64,000 nt of DNA from Liolophura sinensis. Lineage: Eukaryota > Mollusca > Polyplacophora > Chitonida > Chitonidae. Below the pieces are notes generated by a model that saw only the letters and a program-made list of their open reading frames with translations, did not search any database and was not told the origin of the DNA. The DNA lies in contig NC_088306.1 of NCBI RefSeq assembly GCF_032854445.1, forward strand, positions 19,935,764 through 19,999,763, in the 5' to 3' direction. Made by a program: the position numbers and the translations under genes. This document shows, in pieces, positions 36,151 to 47,374 of this stretch; position 1 is the first letter of the stretch, and each line of letters begins with the position of its first letter.

Positions 36151-39100
36151 TCACTGGTGATATTTCACTCCGGGTAAAATGCATAACATTTCGAAAAGCA
36201 GATTCGCCGCCGTTAGAGCCGTAGTTCCAGTTGTGTCGAATGGAGGGGAGACCTGAAGATAAAGGACAGCACTGATTGTGAAACACAGCAGAGATTGTGT
36301 CTCAGACTATTGCGCTAGGTTCTAGAACACATTCTTAGTTGTTCACTAGCGCATACCATGCCCAGTCTAGCAAATTATTCCAAGCCTATTCCGTTATTAT
36401 TACATTATGATCAAATTGAAATAAATAAATTCTTCGTATAGAAAGAGTTAGCCGTTCATGGAATAAGTTAGCCGCTGAAGCATGGAATACCTTAGCCGCT
36501 GATGCATGGAAAAAGTTAGCCGCCAAAACATGGAATACCTTAGCCGCTAATGCATGGAATAAGATAGCGACTATTGCATGGAATAAGTTAGCAGCTGATG
36601 CATGGTATAAGTTAGCAGCCGATTCATGGTATAATTTAGCAGCTGATGCATGGAAAAAGTTAGCAGTTGATGCATGGTATAAGTTAGCAGCCGATTCATG
36701 GTATAATTTAGCAGCTGATGCATGGTATATGTTAGCAGCTGATGCATGGTATAAGTTAGCAGCCGATTCATGGTATAATTTGGCAGCTGATGCATGGTAT
36801 ATGTCAGCAGCTGATGCATGGTATAAGTTAGCAGTAGATGCATGGTATAAGTTAGCAGCTGATGTATGGTATAAGTTAGCAGTTGATGCACGGTATAAGT
36901 TAGCAGCTGATGTATGGTATATGTTAGCAGCTGATGCATGGTATAAGTTAGCAGCTGATACATGGTATAAGTTAGCAGCCGATTCATGGTATAATTTAGC
37001 AGCTGATGCATGGAATAAGTTAGCAATTGGTGCATGGAATAAGTTAGTAGTTGATGCATGGTATAAGTTAGCAGCCGATTCATGGTATAATTTAGCAGCT
37101 GATGCATGGCATATGTTAGCAGCTGATGCATGGTATAAGTTAGCAGTTGATGCATGATATAAGTTAGCAGCTGATGTATGGAATAAGTTAGCAGCTGATA
37201 CATGGTATATGTTAGCAGCTGACGCATGGAATAAGTTAACAGCCGATTCATGGTATAATTTAGCAGCTGATGCATGGTATATGTTAGCAGCTGATGCATG
37301 GTATATAAGTTAGCAGCCGATTCATGGTCTAATTTCGCAGCTGATGCATGGTATATGTTAGCAGCTGATGCATGGTATAAGTTAGCAGCCGATTCATGGT
37401 ATAATTTGGCAAATGATGCATGGTATATGTCAGCAGCTGATGCATGGTATAAGTTAGCAGTTGATGCATGGTATAAGTTAGCAGCTGATGTATGGTATAA
37501 GTTAGCAGTTGATGCACGGTATAAGTTAGCAGCTGATGTATGGTATATGTTAGCAGCTGATGCATGGTATAAGTTAGCAGCTGATGCATGGAATAAGTTA
37601 GCAGTTGATGCATGGTATAAGTTAGCAGCCGATTCATGGTATAATTTGGCAGCTGATGCATGGTATATGGTAGCAGCTGATGCATGGTATAAGTTAGCAG
37701 TTGATGCATGATATAAGTTAGCAGCTGATGTATGGAATAAGTTAGCAGCTGATACATGGTATATGTTAGCAGCTGACGCATGGAATAAGTTAGCAGCTGA
37801 TACATGGTATATGTTAGCAGCTGACGCATGGAATAAGTTAACCGCCGATGCACGGTATAAATTAGCAGCTGATGCATGGTATATGTTAGCAGCTGATGCA
37901 TGGTATAAGTTAGCTGCTGATGCATGGTATAAGTTAGCAGCTGATGCATGGAATAAGTTAGCAGCCGATTCATGGTATAATTTAGCAGCTGATAGATGGT
38001 ATAAGTTAGCAGCCGATTCATGGTATAATTTAGCAGCTGATGCATGGTATATGTTAGCAGCTGATGCATGGTATAAGTTAGCAGTTGATGCATGATATAA
38101 GTTAGCAGCTGATGCATGGTATAAGTTAGCAGCCGATTCATGGTATATGTTAGCAGCTGACGCATGGAAGAAGTTAACCGCTGATGCATGGTATAATTTG
38201 GCAGCTGATGCATGGTATAAATTAGCAGCTGATGCATGCTATATGTTAGCAGCTGATGCATGGTATAAGTTAGCAGCTGATGCATGGTATAAGTTAGCAG
38301 CTGATGCATGGTATAAGTCAGCAGCTGATGCATAGTATAAGTTAGCAGCTGATGCATGGAATAAGTTAGCAGCCGATTCATGGTATAAGTTAGCAGCTGA
38401 TGCATAGTATAAGTTAGCAGTTGATGCATGGAATAAGTTAGCAGCTGATGCATGGTATAAGTTAGCAGCTGATGCATAGTATAAGTTAGCAGTTGATGCA
38501 TGGAATAAGTTAGCAGCTGATGCATGGTATAAGTCAGCAGCTGATGCATGGTATAAGTTAGCAGCCGATTCATGGTATAAGTTAGCAGCTGATAGATGGT
38601 ATAAGTTAGCAGCCGATTCATGGTATAAGTTAGCAGCTGATGCATGGTATAAGTTAGCAGTTGATGCATGGTATAAGTTAGCAGCTGATGCATGGAATAA
38701 GTTAGCCACTTGATGTATGGAATAAGTTAACGATCGTTACATGGAATAAGGTGGCTCTACACACCAATTAGATTAGCGAGCCCGTACGTGGGAAGGTCTG
38801 CCAGCAACCTGCGGATGGTCGTGGGTTTCCCCCGGGCTCTGCCCGGTTTTCTCCCACCATAATGCTGGCCGCCGTCGTATAAGTGAAATATTCTTGAGTA
38901 CGACGTAAAACACCATTCAAATAAATAAATTAATAGATTAGCGACGTTCGGGTTTTTACTGTTCTTTTGTAGAACATAATCGCAATTTTATCAACATGAA
39001 ATCTTGCGTTATCAAACTACATATAGTTGGAGAATTGCTTAGAAAGCGTATAATCGCATGGGTCAGTAATGGGAGGCCTTGGGTGCTTTAACTTATCGCT

Positions 39101-42100
39101 ACAGCACCGCTAGATATAACAACAAGACAAGTTACATGTCAGGCTGAGGAAATGAAAACAACAGACCTCAACAAGATCACAGCCCACGATATTTAACCCT
39201 CTGCAACCGCGAATTATCTCCAAAGCCTGTACCGGCGTCAGACCAGCAATCTCAGGTGTACCTGTGTGGAAGGTAAGGGTTAATTGGGGTACTGAGATTT
39301 TCTCATAGTGTTAGGCACACAGGTTTCTGATGCCACTGGTTTATCTTAAATGGAAGTACGTTTCCGTACCATTTTCTCAAGGGCGTTTTAGTCCAATCTT
39401 GTTTATATGTAGTTGTCCTTTATGTGGTTGTCTTGTATGGGGTTTCTCTCCAGCCTTACGTGGGAAGGTCTGTTAGCAAACTGCGGATGGTTTCCTTCCA
39501 GCATATTGCTGGCCGCCGTCGTATAAGAGAAATATTCTTGAGTACGGCGTAATACCCAAATCAAATAAATAAATAAATAAATAAATAAACAAACAAACAA
39601 ACAAATACATAAATACATAAATAATTGGGGTTTATTGTTGCTTTCAGTCATTATTTTAGCTGTGAAGGTGTCTACTTCGAGTGTAGCCTGAAAGTCCCAG
39701 TGCGAGCATATTAATATTAGTAAGTGAGTGAGCGAGTGAGTCCTTGGGGTTTAACGTCGTGCTTAACAATTTTTCAGTCATATGACGACGAAGGGGTCTT
39801 TAGGGTGCATGTACGTGTAATGTGCCTCCTTGTTGCAGGACGGATTTCCACCGCTCTTTTATCTAGTACTGCTTCACTGAAACGCCTTACCGAAGGTAGG
39901 CCTAAGTCGCACCGCCCAAGCCAATATGCTGATACGGGTCAACCAGTCGTTGAACTATCCCCTTCATGCTTAACGCCAAGCGAAGAAGCTGCAACTTCCT
40001 CTTTTAAAGTCTTAGGTGTGACTCCCGAAGCGGACGCTGTACAAACTGTGCTAGCGGGGCAGGTATATTAATATTAGTGCTGTCCCTATTAATTGCCATG
40101 TCGAAAACGCAACACATGGCGTCCAACCCAATCACAGTATCTAATCATGCAGATCTTAATATATCCCTTCATGCTGAACGTCAAGCACTGGAAACAGAGT
40201 CTAACTTAAAAAATTGGACATCTTTCTCGTCCATCTCCCATTGCGATCCCATCCTGAACGGTTCGCTAGAAACGTGGCATGACATCAAAATAGCGAACTA
40301 TGACGGAAGTGAGCGTTATTTTTGCTACGTTAGGTGAGAAATGTTTCCAATACATGTCAGACAAGATGTAGAAAGCAGCCAAACGAAAAGGTAACATTAG
40401 TGGTGCAATTTGATCAAATGATAGCTATAATGTATAAGAACTGGTCACGGCCGGATAGTTAATCGCTAAGACACATACGGTACCGTTTAAATTCCGGCCT
40501 CGGGCCTTCTGTAGTCTATTTTCCTAATATATAGATTACTCACATTTTCAAGGATTTACCTCCCTTGATGGCAAATGTTATCCAATGCTATTAGCATTTG
40601 GAAGTTCGTTCATGTACAAGAGCGAATGAATTTAGGCAATCATAGGGATCACCTGCGACTAATCCGCCTGTAAAATTTCTTGCAAGACTGACCACTTTTG
40701 AATAATTGCATTTTGCTTCTGTGCATTGGTAAACTGACAAAGTAATATTTTCCATAGTCCCATATGCTTTAGTACTGAAATAAAAGACACATAACTATTG
40801 TAACGGGACGTAAATCCTTGAAAAGGGAAATAACCTATGCATTACGAAAATACGGAATAGGCCTACACTCAAAAAATGTCTGTTGTCTGAGTGATGCTAG
40901 AATGTATTCTGTTACTCTGTCATATTCAATATAATATCCCGTTATTTTAATAGAATCTTTGAATTAATAGAATATGTGTATTACATTTAACAGAACAATT
41001 CTGTTGCAATAACAGAATACATTCTAGCGTCATTCAAACAACCAATTTAGTGTTAAAATTAACGCATTAATTTTTTGAGCGTACGTGTACCTACCTGTTC
41101 CAGGGGCGTAAGCCGGGTCAAGACCGTCGATGTCAAACGAAATGTACGCAGGTCCCGAACCAATCATACTTCTCACTTCCGCCATAAGCGGTTTCAAGGA
41201 TTTGTGCCAGCAATTTTCAGCGGGAACCACGCGGAAACCCTGAAACCAGGACAACACGAAATGAGTGAGTTGACTGTCATTCCAGTTCTCAAGATTACCG
41301 CTCATGTAGTCTAACGTTCATCTTATCCTAAACCAATGTGGTATGCATATCTGTACGTGCTATGTGTGAAAGTTCTTTCGTAACTTGCTAAAGGTCGGTG
41401 GTTTTTCACAAACACTCCGATTTCGTCAGCCATAAAACTGACCACCATTGTATATTAATTGAGCAAACGTTAAGCATAGAATTAAACAATCAATCAACCA
41501 ATATATCAGTCCTGCATCTTTACCTGATCTGTACCCCATTTGTAATCGTCTATGCTGTACCCTGACCCTCGTAACCCTATCTGAACTGTCTTCTTCCCGT
41601 CAACACACCCTTCCTCTACCGCCCTGCGGAACGGGGTGCCGTGGTTTATCTTCGCTCCAAACATAACGTCATGGGTGTCCGAGTGAGCATCAACGTGAAT
41701 CAAACCAACTGGACCATGCTTTTCCTGGAAATATCCAATACTGAAAAAGTAGGCCTAAGGTTTATTAGTAAAGTATTCCCAGTAAAGAACAGGAAATATG
41801 CCAGATGTGTGGTCAGAGATTTCGACGCATGCGCATTGCAAAAATGCACCAAATACGATTCGGAACAAAAATGCAAACAGCAACACCGCTCTCCCAAACA
41901 GCTGCTCGTCCCCGACAAAAGTACCATTTACTTCTTTAGATCCAACAAACATACTTGCATGGATGCCTTGGCACTGTACCGTTTTTATGAATGTGTGTTA
42001 AGATATCACAGAGTTTACAAAGTGATACTAAATTAATGTATTTAGCAAAAATAGATATAGCCATATAGTGATGTGGTCATTCGACAATAACTGTATGGAA

Positions 42101-45100
42101 TTACTGAGTGAACGAGCCAAGATGAAGGAGCCAAGAATCCTTGGGCCACGCGATACTGCTCGTTAAAAAACGTTTGACCTCTAGGCCAACATGGGAAATC
42201 AGAGTAAAGGTAGAAGATATACATTTTGCCGATGTTAAGAAGTATTTGTTTATCTGTTCTTGAATCGCCAACCACAATGAACTGAAGTGAAAATGTGAAG
42301 TGAAATGGTACGGTATTATCTTATTCTCCTTACGCCAGAGATTATCAGTTTGTGAGGAGATATATTCGCGTGTTCTTTCATTACTAACCGTGGTATAAGA
42401 CAAAGTATAAATTAGCTCCTTATATGGTCTCATACTGAAGAGTTTGTGGTTTATGACATAAGTTTGTCTGTTCCTCCATTACCAACCTTTACAGCTTAGG
42501 ATATATCGTAGCATATTGTGTGGTCTCCGCCTAAAGCCAGAGATTTGCAGCCGTTAGACAGGACAAGCGTTTGTTTATTCCTCCATTACCAACCTTTATA
42601 GCCTAGGATATAGGGTAGGATATTGTGTGGTCTCCTCCTAAAGCCAGAGTTTTGCAGCCGTTATACAGGACAAACGTTTGTTTGTTCCTCCATTAACAAC
42701 TTTTATAGCCTGGAGTATAGGGTAGGATATTGTGTGGTCTCCTCCTAAAGCCAGAGTTTTGCAGCTGTTAGACAGGACAAACAGTTGCTTGTTCCTCCAT
42801 TACCAACCTTTATAGCCTAGGATATAGGGTAGGATATTGTGTGGTCTCCTCCTAAAGCCAGAGTTTTGCAGCCGTTAGACAGGACAAACGTTTGTTTGTT
42901 CCTCCATTAACAACCTTTATAGCTTAGGATATAGCGTAGGATATTGTGTGGTCTCCGCCTAAAGCCAGAGTTTTGCAGCCGTTAGACAGGACAAGCGTTT
43001 GTTTATTCCTCCATTACCAACCTTTATAGCCTAGGATATAGGGTAGGATATTGTGTGGTCTCCTCCTAAAGCCAGAGTTTTGCAGCCGTTAGGCAGGACA
43101 AACGTTTGTTTGTTCCTCCATTAACAACTTTTATAGCCTGGAGTATAGGGTAGGATATTGTGTGGTCTCCTCCTAAAGCCAGAGTTTTGCAGCTGTTAGA
43201 CAGGACAAACAGTTGCTTGTTCCTCCATTACCAACCTTTATAGCCTAGGATATAGGGTAGGATATTGTGTGGTCTCCTCCTAAAGCCAGAGTTTTGCAGC
43301 TGTTAGACAAGACAAACGTTTGCTTGTTCCTCCATTACCAACCTTTATAGCCTAGGATATAGCGTAGCATATTGTGTGATCTCCGCCTAAAGCCAGAGTT
43401 TTGCAGCCGTTAGACAGGACAAATGTTTGTTTGTTCCTCCATTAACAACTTTTATAGCCTGGAGTATAGGGTAGGATATTGTGTGGTCTCCTCCTAAAGC
43501 CAGAGTTTTGCAGCTGTTAGACAGGACAAACAGTTGCTTGTTCCTCCATTACCAACCTTTATAGCCTAGGATATAGCGTAGCATATTGTGTGGTCTCCTC
43601 CTAAAGCCAGAGTTTTGCAGCTGTTAGACAAGACAAACGTTTGCTTGTTCCTCCATTACCAACCTTTATAGCCTAGATATAGCGTAGCATATTGTGTGAT
43701 CTCCGCCTAAAGCCAGAGTTTTTGCAGCCGTTAGACAGGACAAACGTTTGTTTATTCCTCCATTACCAACCTTTATAGCCTGGAGTATAGGGTAGGATAT
43801 TGTGTGGTCTCCTCCTAAAGCCTGAGTTTTGCAGCTGTTAGACAAGACAAACAGGTTGCATATTCCTGCATTACCAACCTTTATAGCCTAGGATATAGGG
43901 TAGGATATTGTGTGGTCTCCTAATAAAACCAGAGTTTTGCAGCTGTTAGACAAGATAAATTTGTTTGTTCCTCCATTACCAACCTTTATAGCCTAAGATA
44001 TAGGGTAGGATATTGCGTGGTCTCCTCCTAAAAACCAGAGTTTTGCAGCTGTTAGACAAGACAAACAGTTGCATATTCCTCCATTACCACCTTTATAGCC
44101 TAGGATATAGGGTACGATATTGTGTGGTCTCCTAATAAAACCAGAGTTTTGCAGCTGTTAGACAAGATAAACGTTTGTTTGTTCCTCCATTACCAACCTT
44201 TATAGCCTAAGATATAGGGTAGGATATTGTGTGGTCTCCTCCTAAAACCAGAGTTTTTGCAGCTGTTAGACAAGACAAACAGTTGCATATTCCTCCATTA
44301 CCAAACCTTTATAGCCTAGGATATAGGGTAGGATATTGTGTGGTCTCCTAATAAAACCAGAGTTTTGCAGCTGTTAGACAAGATAAACGTTTGTTTGTTC
44401 CTCCATTACCAACCTTTATAGCCTAGGATATAGGGTAGGATATTGTGTGGTCTCCTCCTAAAGCCAGAGTTTTGCAGCCGTTAGACTGGACAAACAGTTG
44501 CATGTTCCTCCATTACCAACCTTTATAGCCTAGGATATAGGGTAGGATATTGCGTGGTCTCCTCCTAAAACCAGAGTTTTGCAGCCGTTAGACAAGACAA
44601 ATGTTTGTTTGTTCCTCCATNNNNNNNNNNNNNNNNNNNNNNNNNNNNNNNNNNNNNNNNNNNNNNNNNNNNNNNNNNNNNNNNNNNNNNNNNNNNNNNN
44701 NNNNNNNNNNNNNNNNNNNNNNNNNNNNNNNNNNNNNNNNNNNNNNNNNNNNNNNNNNNNNNNNNNNNNNNNNNNNNNNNNNNNNNNNNNNNNNNNNNNN
44801 NNNNNNNNNNNNNNNNNNNNAAACAAAATACTCCCCAAGATCTGCAATACAGGGTAAACAAAACACATTTAAAGGAATGCACTACAGAGTAAACAAAACG
44901 TGCGTCAAATGTACAATACAGGGAAAACATAACACGCCTCAATATCTGCAATACAGGGGAAAACAAAATACGCCTCAAGATCTGTAATACAGGTTAAACA
45001 AAATACGCCCCAAGATCTGCAATACAGGGTAAACAAAAACACATTTAAAGGAATGCACTACATGGAAACAAAACGCGCCCCAATATCTATAATACAGGAA

Positions 45101-46384
45101 AAACAAAATACGCCCAAAGATCTGCAATGCAAGAAAAACAAAATATGTCCCAGGATCTGCAATACAGGGAAAACCAAAATACGCCCCAAGATCTGCAATA
45201 CAGGGAAAACAAAATACGTCCCAGGATCTGCAACACTGGGAAAACAAAATATGCCCCAAGATCTGCAATACAGGGAAAGCAACAATACGCCCCAAGAACT
45301 GCAATGCCGGAAAACCAAAATATGCCCCAAGAACTGCAATGCAGGAAAAACAAAATACGCCCCAAGATCTGCAATACAGGGAAAACAAAATTCGCCCCAA
45401 GAGCTGCACGACAGGGAAAACAAAATACGCATCCAGAACTGGAATAAAGGGAAAACAAAACACGTGTCAAGATTTGCGATATTACATGCGTATTATTTAG
45501 TGTCGATGTATATTTGTCTTAGACACATTTTTTTTTATTCATTATCCCAGGGTGAGAGCCGGTAGCACATAGCTGTTGTCAACTTTTTCGTAAGATGAAA
45601 CACAAAATGGTTATTCTCATGCAACATCCTTTTAACATCTCTTATAAATAAGTCTTTCGGTAATTGGTAAAAATAAAAAAAACAACGCAGCATGGATTCG
45701 AACTCGAGCGCTTTGTGTCAATAAAGAGCTATTTTAATATCTAAACCTGCTTGTGAAACCTGCACCGTCGTATGTTTATATCGACATGTTTCTACACATG
45801 TATGTGTAACTCTGGGCCTTCCTCGTCAGCAGTCTATATACAATAAATCATACTATATATTTACTTCATTGGTGTTTTACGGTGTACTTAAGAATATTTC
45901 ACATACATGACGGCGACCAGCATTATGATGGCAGGAAACCGGGCAGGACCCAAGGGAAACACATGAACCATCCGCAGGTTCCTGACAGACCTTCCCACGC
46001 ACGATAGGATCGAGACGAAGCCATAAACTGAAGTACTTGAACTGACAACAACCGCATTGGTGACTGGCTCCTGGACCATTGCGATGCACTAGCGCGCTAA
46101 CCACGTGGGTCACGTGTATGTATAGCGTCAGTGTGTGTTGAGCATTGCTTTACACATGGTTGTATGTTGCCTGTTTATGACTTACCCTCTGAAGTCTCCT
46201 GTACGGGGAGCCTCATCATAGAGGCGATCCCTGCCGGTCGGGGTAGCTCGTTTCCCGAAGGGGGGAAGTTAAGCTGACGTCTGACATGTGCCGTTCCAGA
46301 GATCCCCCGAGCTGCCGTGAACGGACGATGTATAGGCATGAGAAATACAGTGAGGCGGCCTACTGGGCATAACCAACCGGCCAT
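36151..46384 (-). CDS. AGMAT: Agmatinase-like ureohydrolase, copy 2 (incomplete in assembly)
   Basis: Readable minus-strand exons: exon 1 at 46186-46384 (66 codons plus one base, ATG at 46384), exon 4 at 41524-41724, exon 5 at 41095-41239, exon 6 at 39167-39261 and exon 7 at 36151-36252 (ends VKYHQ then TGA). Lengths of exons 4, 5 and 6 (201, 145, 95 bp) and all visible phases equal those of copy 1. Mn-ligand motifs DAHSD and SFDID, and HGTPFRR, are intact. Exon 2 is not visible and must be in the gap at 44621-44820 or lost. Exon 3 is represented only by its 3' part (LSNGCK through GGDHTISYP), repeated about 20 times. The exon 6 donor is GAG/GTCTGT, weaker than in copy 1. Intact outer exons argue for a gene that is, or recently was, functional. 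Whether a full mRNA can be made is open. The predicted activity is the same as copy 1. Confidence 0.8.
36447..38749. repeat. 24-bp tandem array, about 95 units, in agmatinase copy 2 intron 6
   Basis: The consensus unit is GTTAGCAGCTGATGCATGGT followed by ATAA. Because 24 is a multiple of three and the common unit lacks stops in several frames, long open frames appear on both strands: an octapeptide LAADAWYK on plus, and HQLLTYTM (454 and 242 codons) or ASAANLYH on minus. A GATGCACGGTATAAG variant block recurs 624 bp apart (near 36886 and 37510), showing higher-order duplication of about 26 units. No start context or splice signal supports translation. Confidence 0.95.
38779..38938 (+). mobile_element. 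SINE-A copy, 5' truncated
   Basis: From GAGCCCGTACGTGGGAAGGT to TTGAGTACGACGTAAAACAC and AATAAATAAAT. It abuts the right edge of the 24-bp array. Confidence 0.85.
39437..39635 (+). mobile_element. SINE-A copy, truncated, with long tail
   Basis: Starts at CGTGGGAAGGTCTG-like sequence, lacks the CCCGGGCTCTGCCC segment and ends with (AATA)n followed by (CAAA)n and (ATAC)n runs to about 39635. Confidence 0.82.
39721..40064 (-). mobile_element. SINE-B, full length, with 13-bp target-site duplication
   Basis: Flanked by a perfect ATATTAATATTAG direct repeat (39708-39720 and 40065-40077). The plus strand starts with GAGTGAGCGAGTGAGTCCTT and TTTAACGTCGTGCTTAACAA, and ends GTGCTAGCGGGGC, the tRNA-like head in reverse. 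Lies in intron 5 of agmatinase copy 2. Confidence 0.92.
40862..41083. mobile_element. Candidate MITE with TACACTCAAAAAA ends
   Basis: The left end TACACTCAAAAAA (40862-40874) and right end TTTTTTGAGCGTA (41071-41083) are imperfect inverted repeats. Inside, GATGCTAGAATGTATTCTGT on the left pairs with ACAGAATACATTCTAGCGTC on the right. No coding potential. The right end is 10 bp from the exon 5 splice donor of agmatinase copy 2. Confidence 0.7.
42481..44620 (-). repeat. 107-bp tandem array derived from agmatinase exon 3
   Basis: About 20 units with a 107-bp period. In sense orientation each unit carries about 75 bp of exon coding [20 protein letters not shown], followed by a splice donor (GCTATAAAG/GTTGGTAA) and about 20 bp of intron-like DNA. 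Most units have ATATCCTAG where the intact exon has ATACTCCAG, giving a stop four codons before the splice site. Units near 42700, 43130, 43455 and 43780 keep the open ILQAIK ending. Of these, the 43780 unit also keeps the AAG/GTTGGT donor. 107 is not a multiple of three, so the array cannot be read through as one frame. It abuts the N gap. Confidence 0.92.
44621..44820. other. Assembly gap of 200 N
   Basis: A run of exactly 200 N between the 107-bp and 35-bp arrays. The round number suggests a placeholder, not a measured length. Exon 2 and the 5' half of exon 3 of agmatinase copy 2 should lie here. Confidence 0.97.
44821..45475. repeat. 35-bp tandem array beside the gap
   Basis: About 18 units near AAAACAAAATACGCCCCAAG plus ATCTGCAATACAGGG. 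A longer variant, with ACACATTTAAAGGAATGCAC, occurs twice (44865 and 45035). Open frames across it come from the repeat and are not genes. Confidence 0.92.
45861..46112 (-). mobile_element. SINE-A copy, near full length
   Basis: TTCATTGGTGTTTTACGGTG through to the head, which on the plus strand ends CACTAGCGCGCTAACCACGT. Lies 74 bp from the exon 1 donor of agmatinase copy 2, within its intron 1. Confidence 0.85.
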
Positions 46385-46633
46385 TCTACTGACCTGTTTT
46401 GTTCGTGCAAATGAACATCAACAGCTCTGTAGGGCGGCCAGACAACTAACTGCTGTGACGAGATCCCAGGTGCAGAATTAGACTCAGACCCAGACTCTAT
46501 ACCGGCCGTCACTCACACGTAGATAACCCTCATGACTCTGCATATAAACTGTATTAAATAGAACTATGCACTATATTGGCCTATGGTTAAAGCTGTAGAC
46601 ATGTAACCCGACCTAGTGGGCATCATATCTGTA

Positions 46634-46634
<1 letters not shown>

Positions 46635-46710
<76 letters not shown>
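46635..46710. repeat. (TA)n microsatellite
   Basis: About 38 uninterrupted TA dinucleotides. Confidence 0.97.
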
Positions 46711-46711
<1 letters not shown>

Positions 46712-46713
<2 letters not shown>

Positions 46714-46764
46714 GAAGCCTGCATGAGCTGGACTGGAAGTCAGTCCAGCTCATGCAGGCTTCCT
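46712..46764. repeat. Perfect hairpin, 24-bp arms, 5-bp loop
   Basis: The arm beginning GGAAGCCTGCATGAGCTGGA is repeated as its exact reverse complement after a GAAGT loop. The right arm is the start of the SINE-A copy that follows, so the left arm is an inverted copy of the same SINE segment. Confidence 0.95.
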
Positions 46765-46925
46765 CTCCGGTTGTAAGAGGGAAGGTCTTGCAACAACCTG
46801 TGTAAGGTTGTGGGATTCTTTCGGGCTGCAGCCCAGCTTCCTCTTACCATAATGCTCGCCGCTGTATAAGTGAAATGTTCTTGAATACGGCATAAAATAC
46901 CAATCAAAAAAAAATAAAATAAATA
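46740..46925 (+). mobile_element. SINE-A copy, 5' truncated and diverged
   Basis: From CCAGCTCATGCAGGCTTCCT to TTGAATACGGCATAAAATAC and AAATAAAT. Several substitutions from consensus. Confidence 0.8.
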
Positions 46926-47374
46926 GATAAATAACATAAATAAATCGATGTCAGTCAATATGACCCCTACACGGTTTGAGAAAAACGTCAAAATCGGGAA
47001 CATCAGACAAAGACTGCCAGGGGCGAATCTAGAACAACTTTAGGCAATGAAGTAATATTCAGTTGATGTAGGCCTACATCATTTTACGCCGTAGATAGAT
47101 TACTGCAAGAAAATTTCACTTACACAGACAGGGCCGGTGGGAAAACCATGACCATCCCTGGATTAATTGCTACCTAGCCAGCAATCAAGAATGGGCCCGG
47201 CCTGAGCTGAAGTTTTTTGGGGGGCCTAATTGGGCTACCCAGCTGGGGCCTATATTGGTCATTATATTGGGGTCATTTTGGTCACAGTGGCAAATGGTAT
47301 GGATAGACATACATGGTACATATATCAGATCTTCCCATATACCACCGGAGAGGAAGCTAGCATGAGCTGGGTTT

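Noticed and set aside
37329-38693. A 454-codon open frame on the minus strand (and similar ones at 36571-37299, 36729-37157 and 38239-38709)
   Set aside because: They are produced by a 24-bp repeat whose length is a multiple of three. All frames translate to the same octapeptide, with no start context, splice signals or domain.
41641-42036. A 131-codon plus-strand open frame
   Set aside because: It begins inside, and antisense to, agmatinase copy 2 exon 4 and runs into intron with no similarity to a known family.
45053-45565. Overlapping open frames of 106-170 codons on both strands
   Set aside because: They lie on the 35-bp tandem array and show low-complexity translations in several frames at once, with no sign of selection for one frame.
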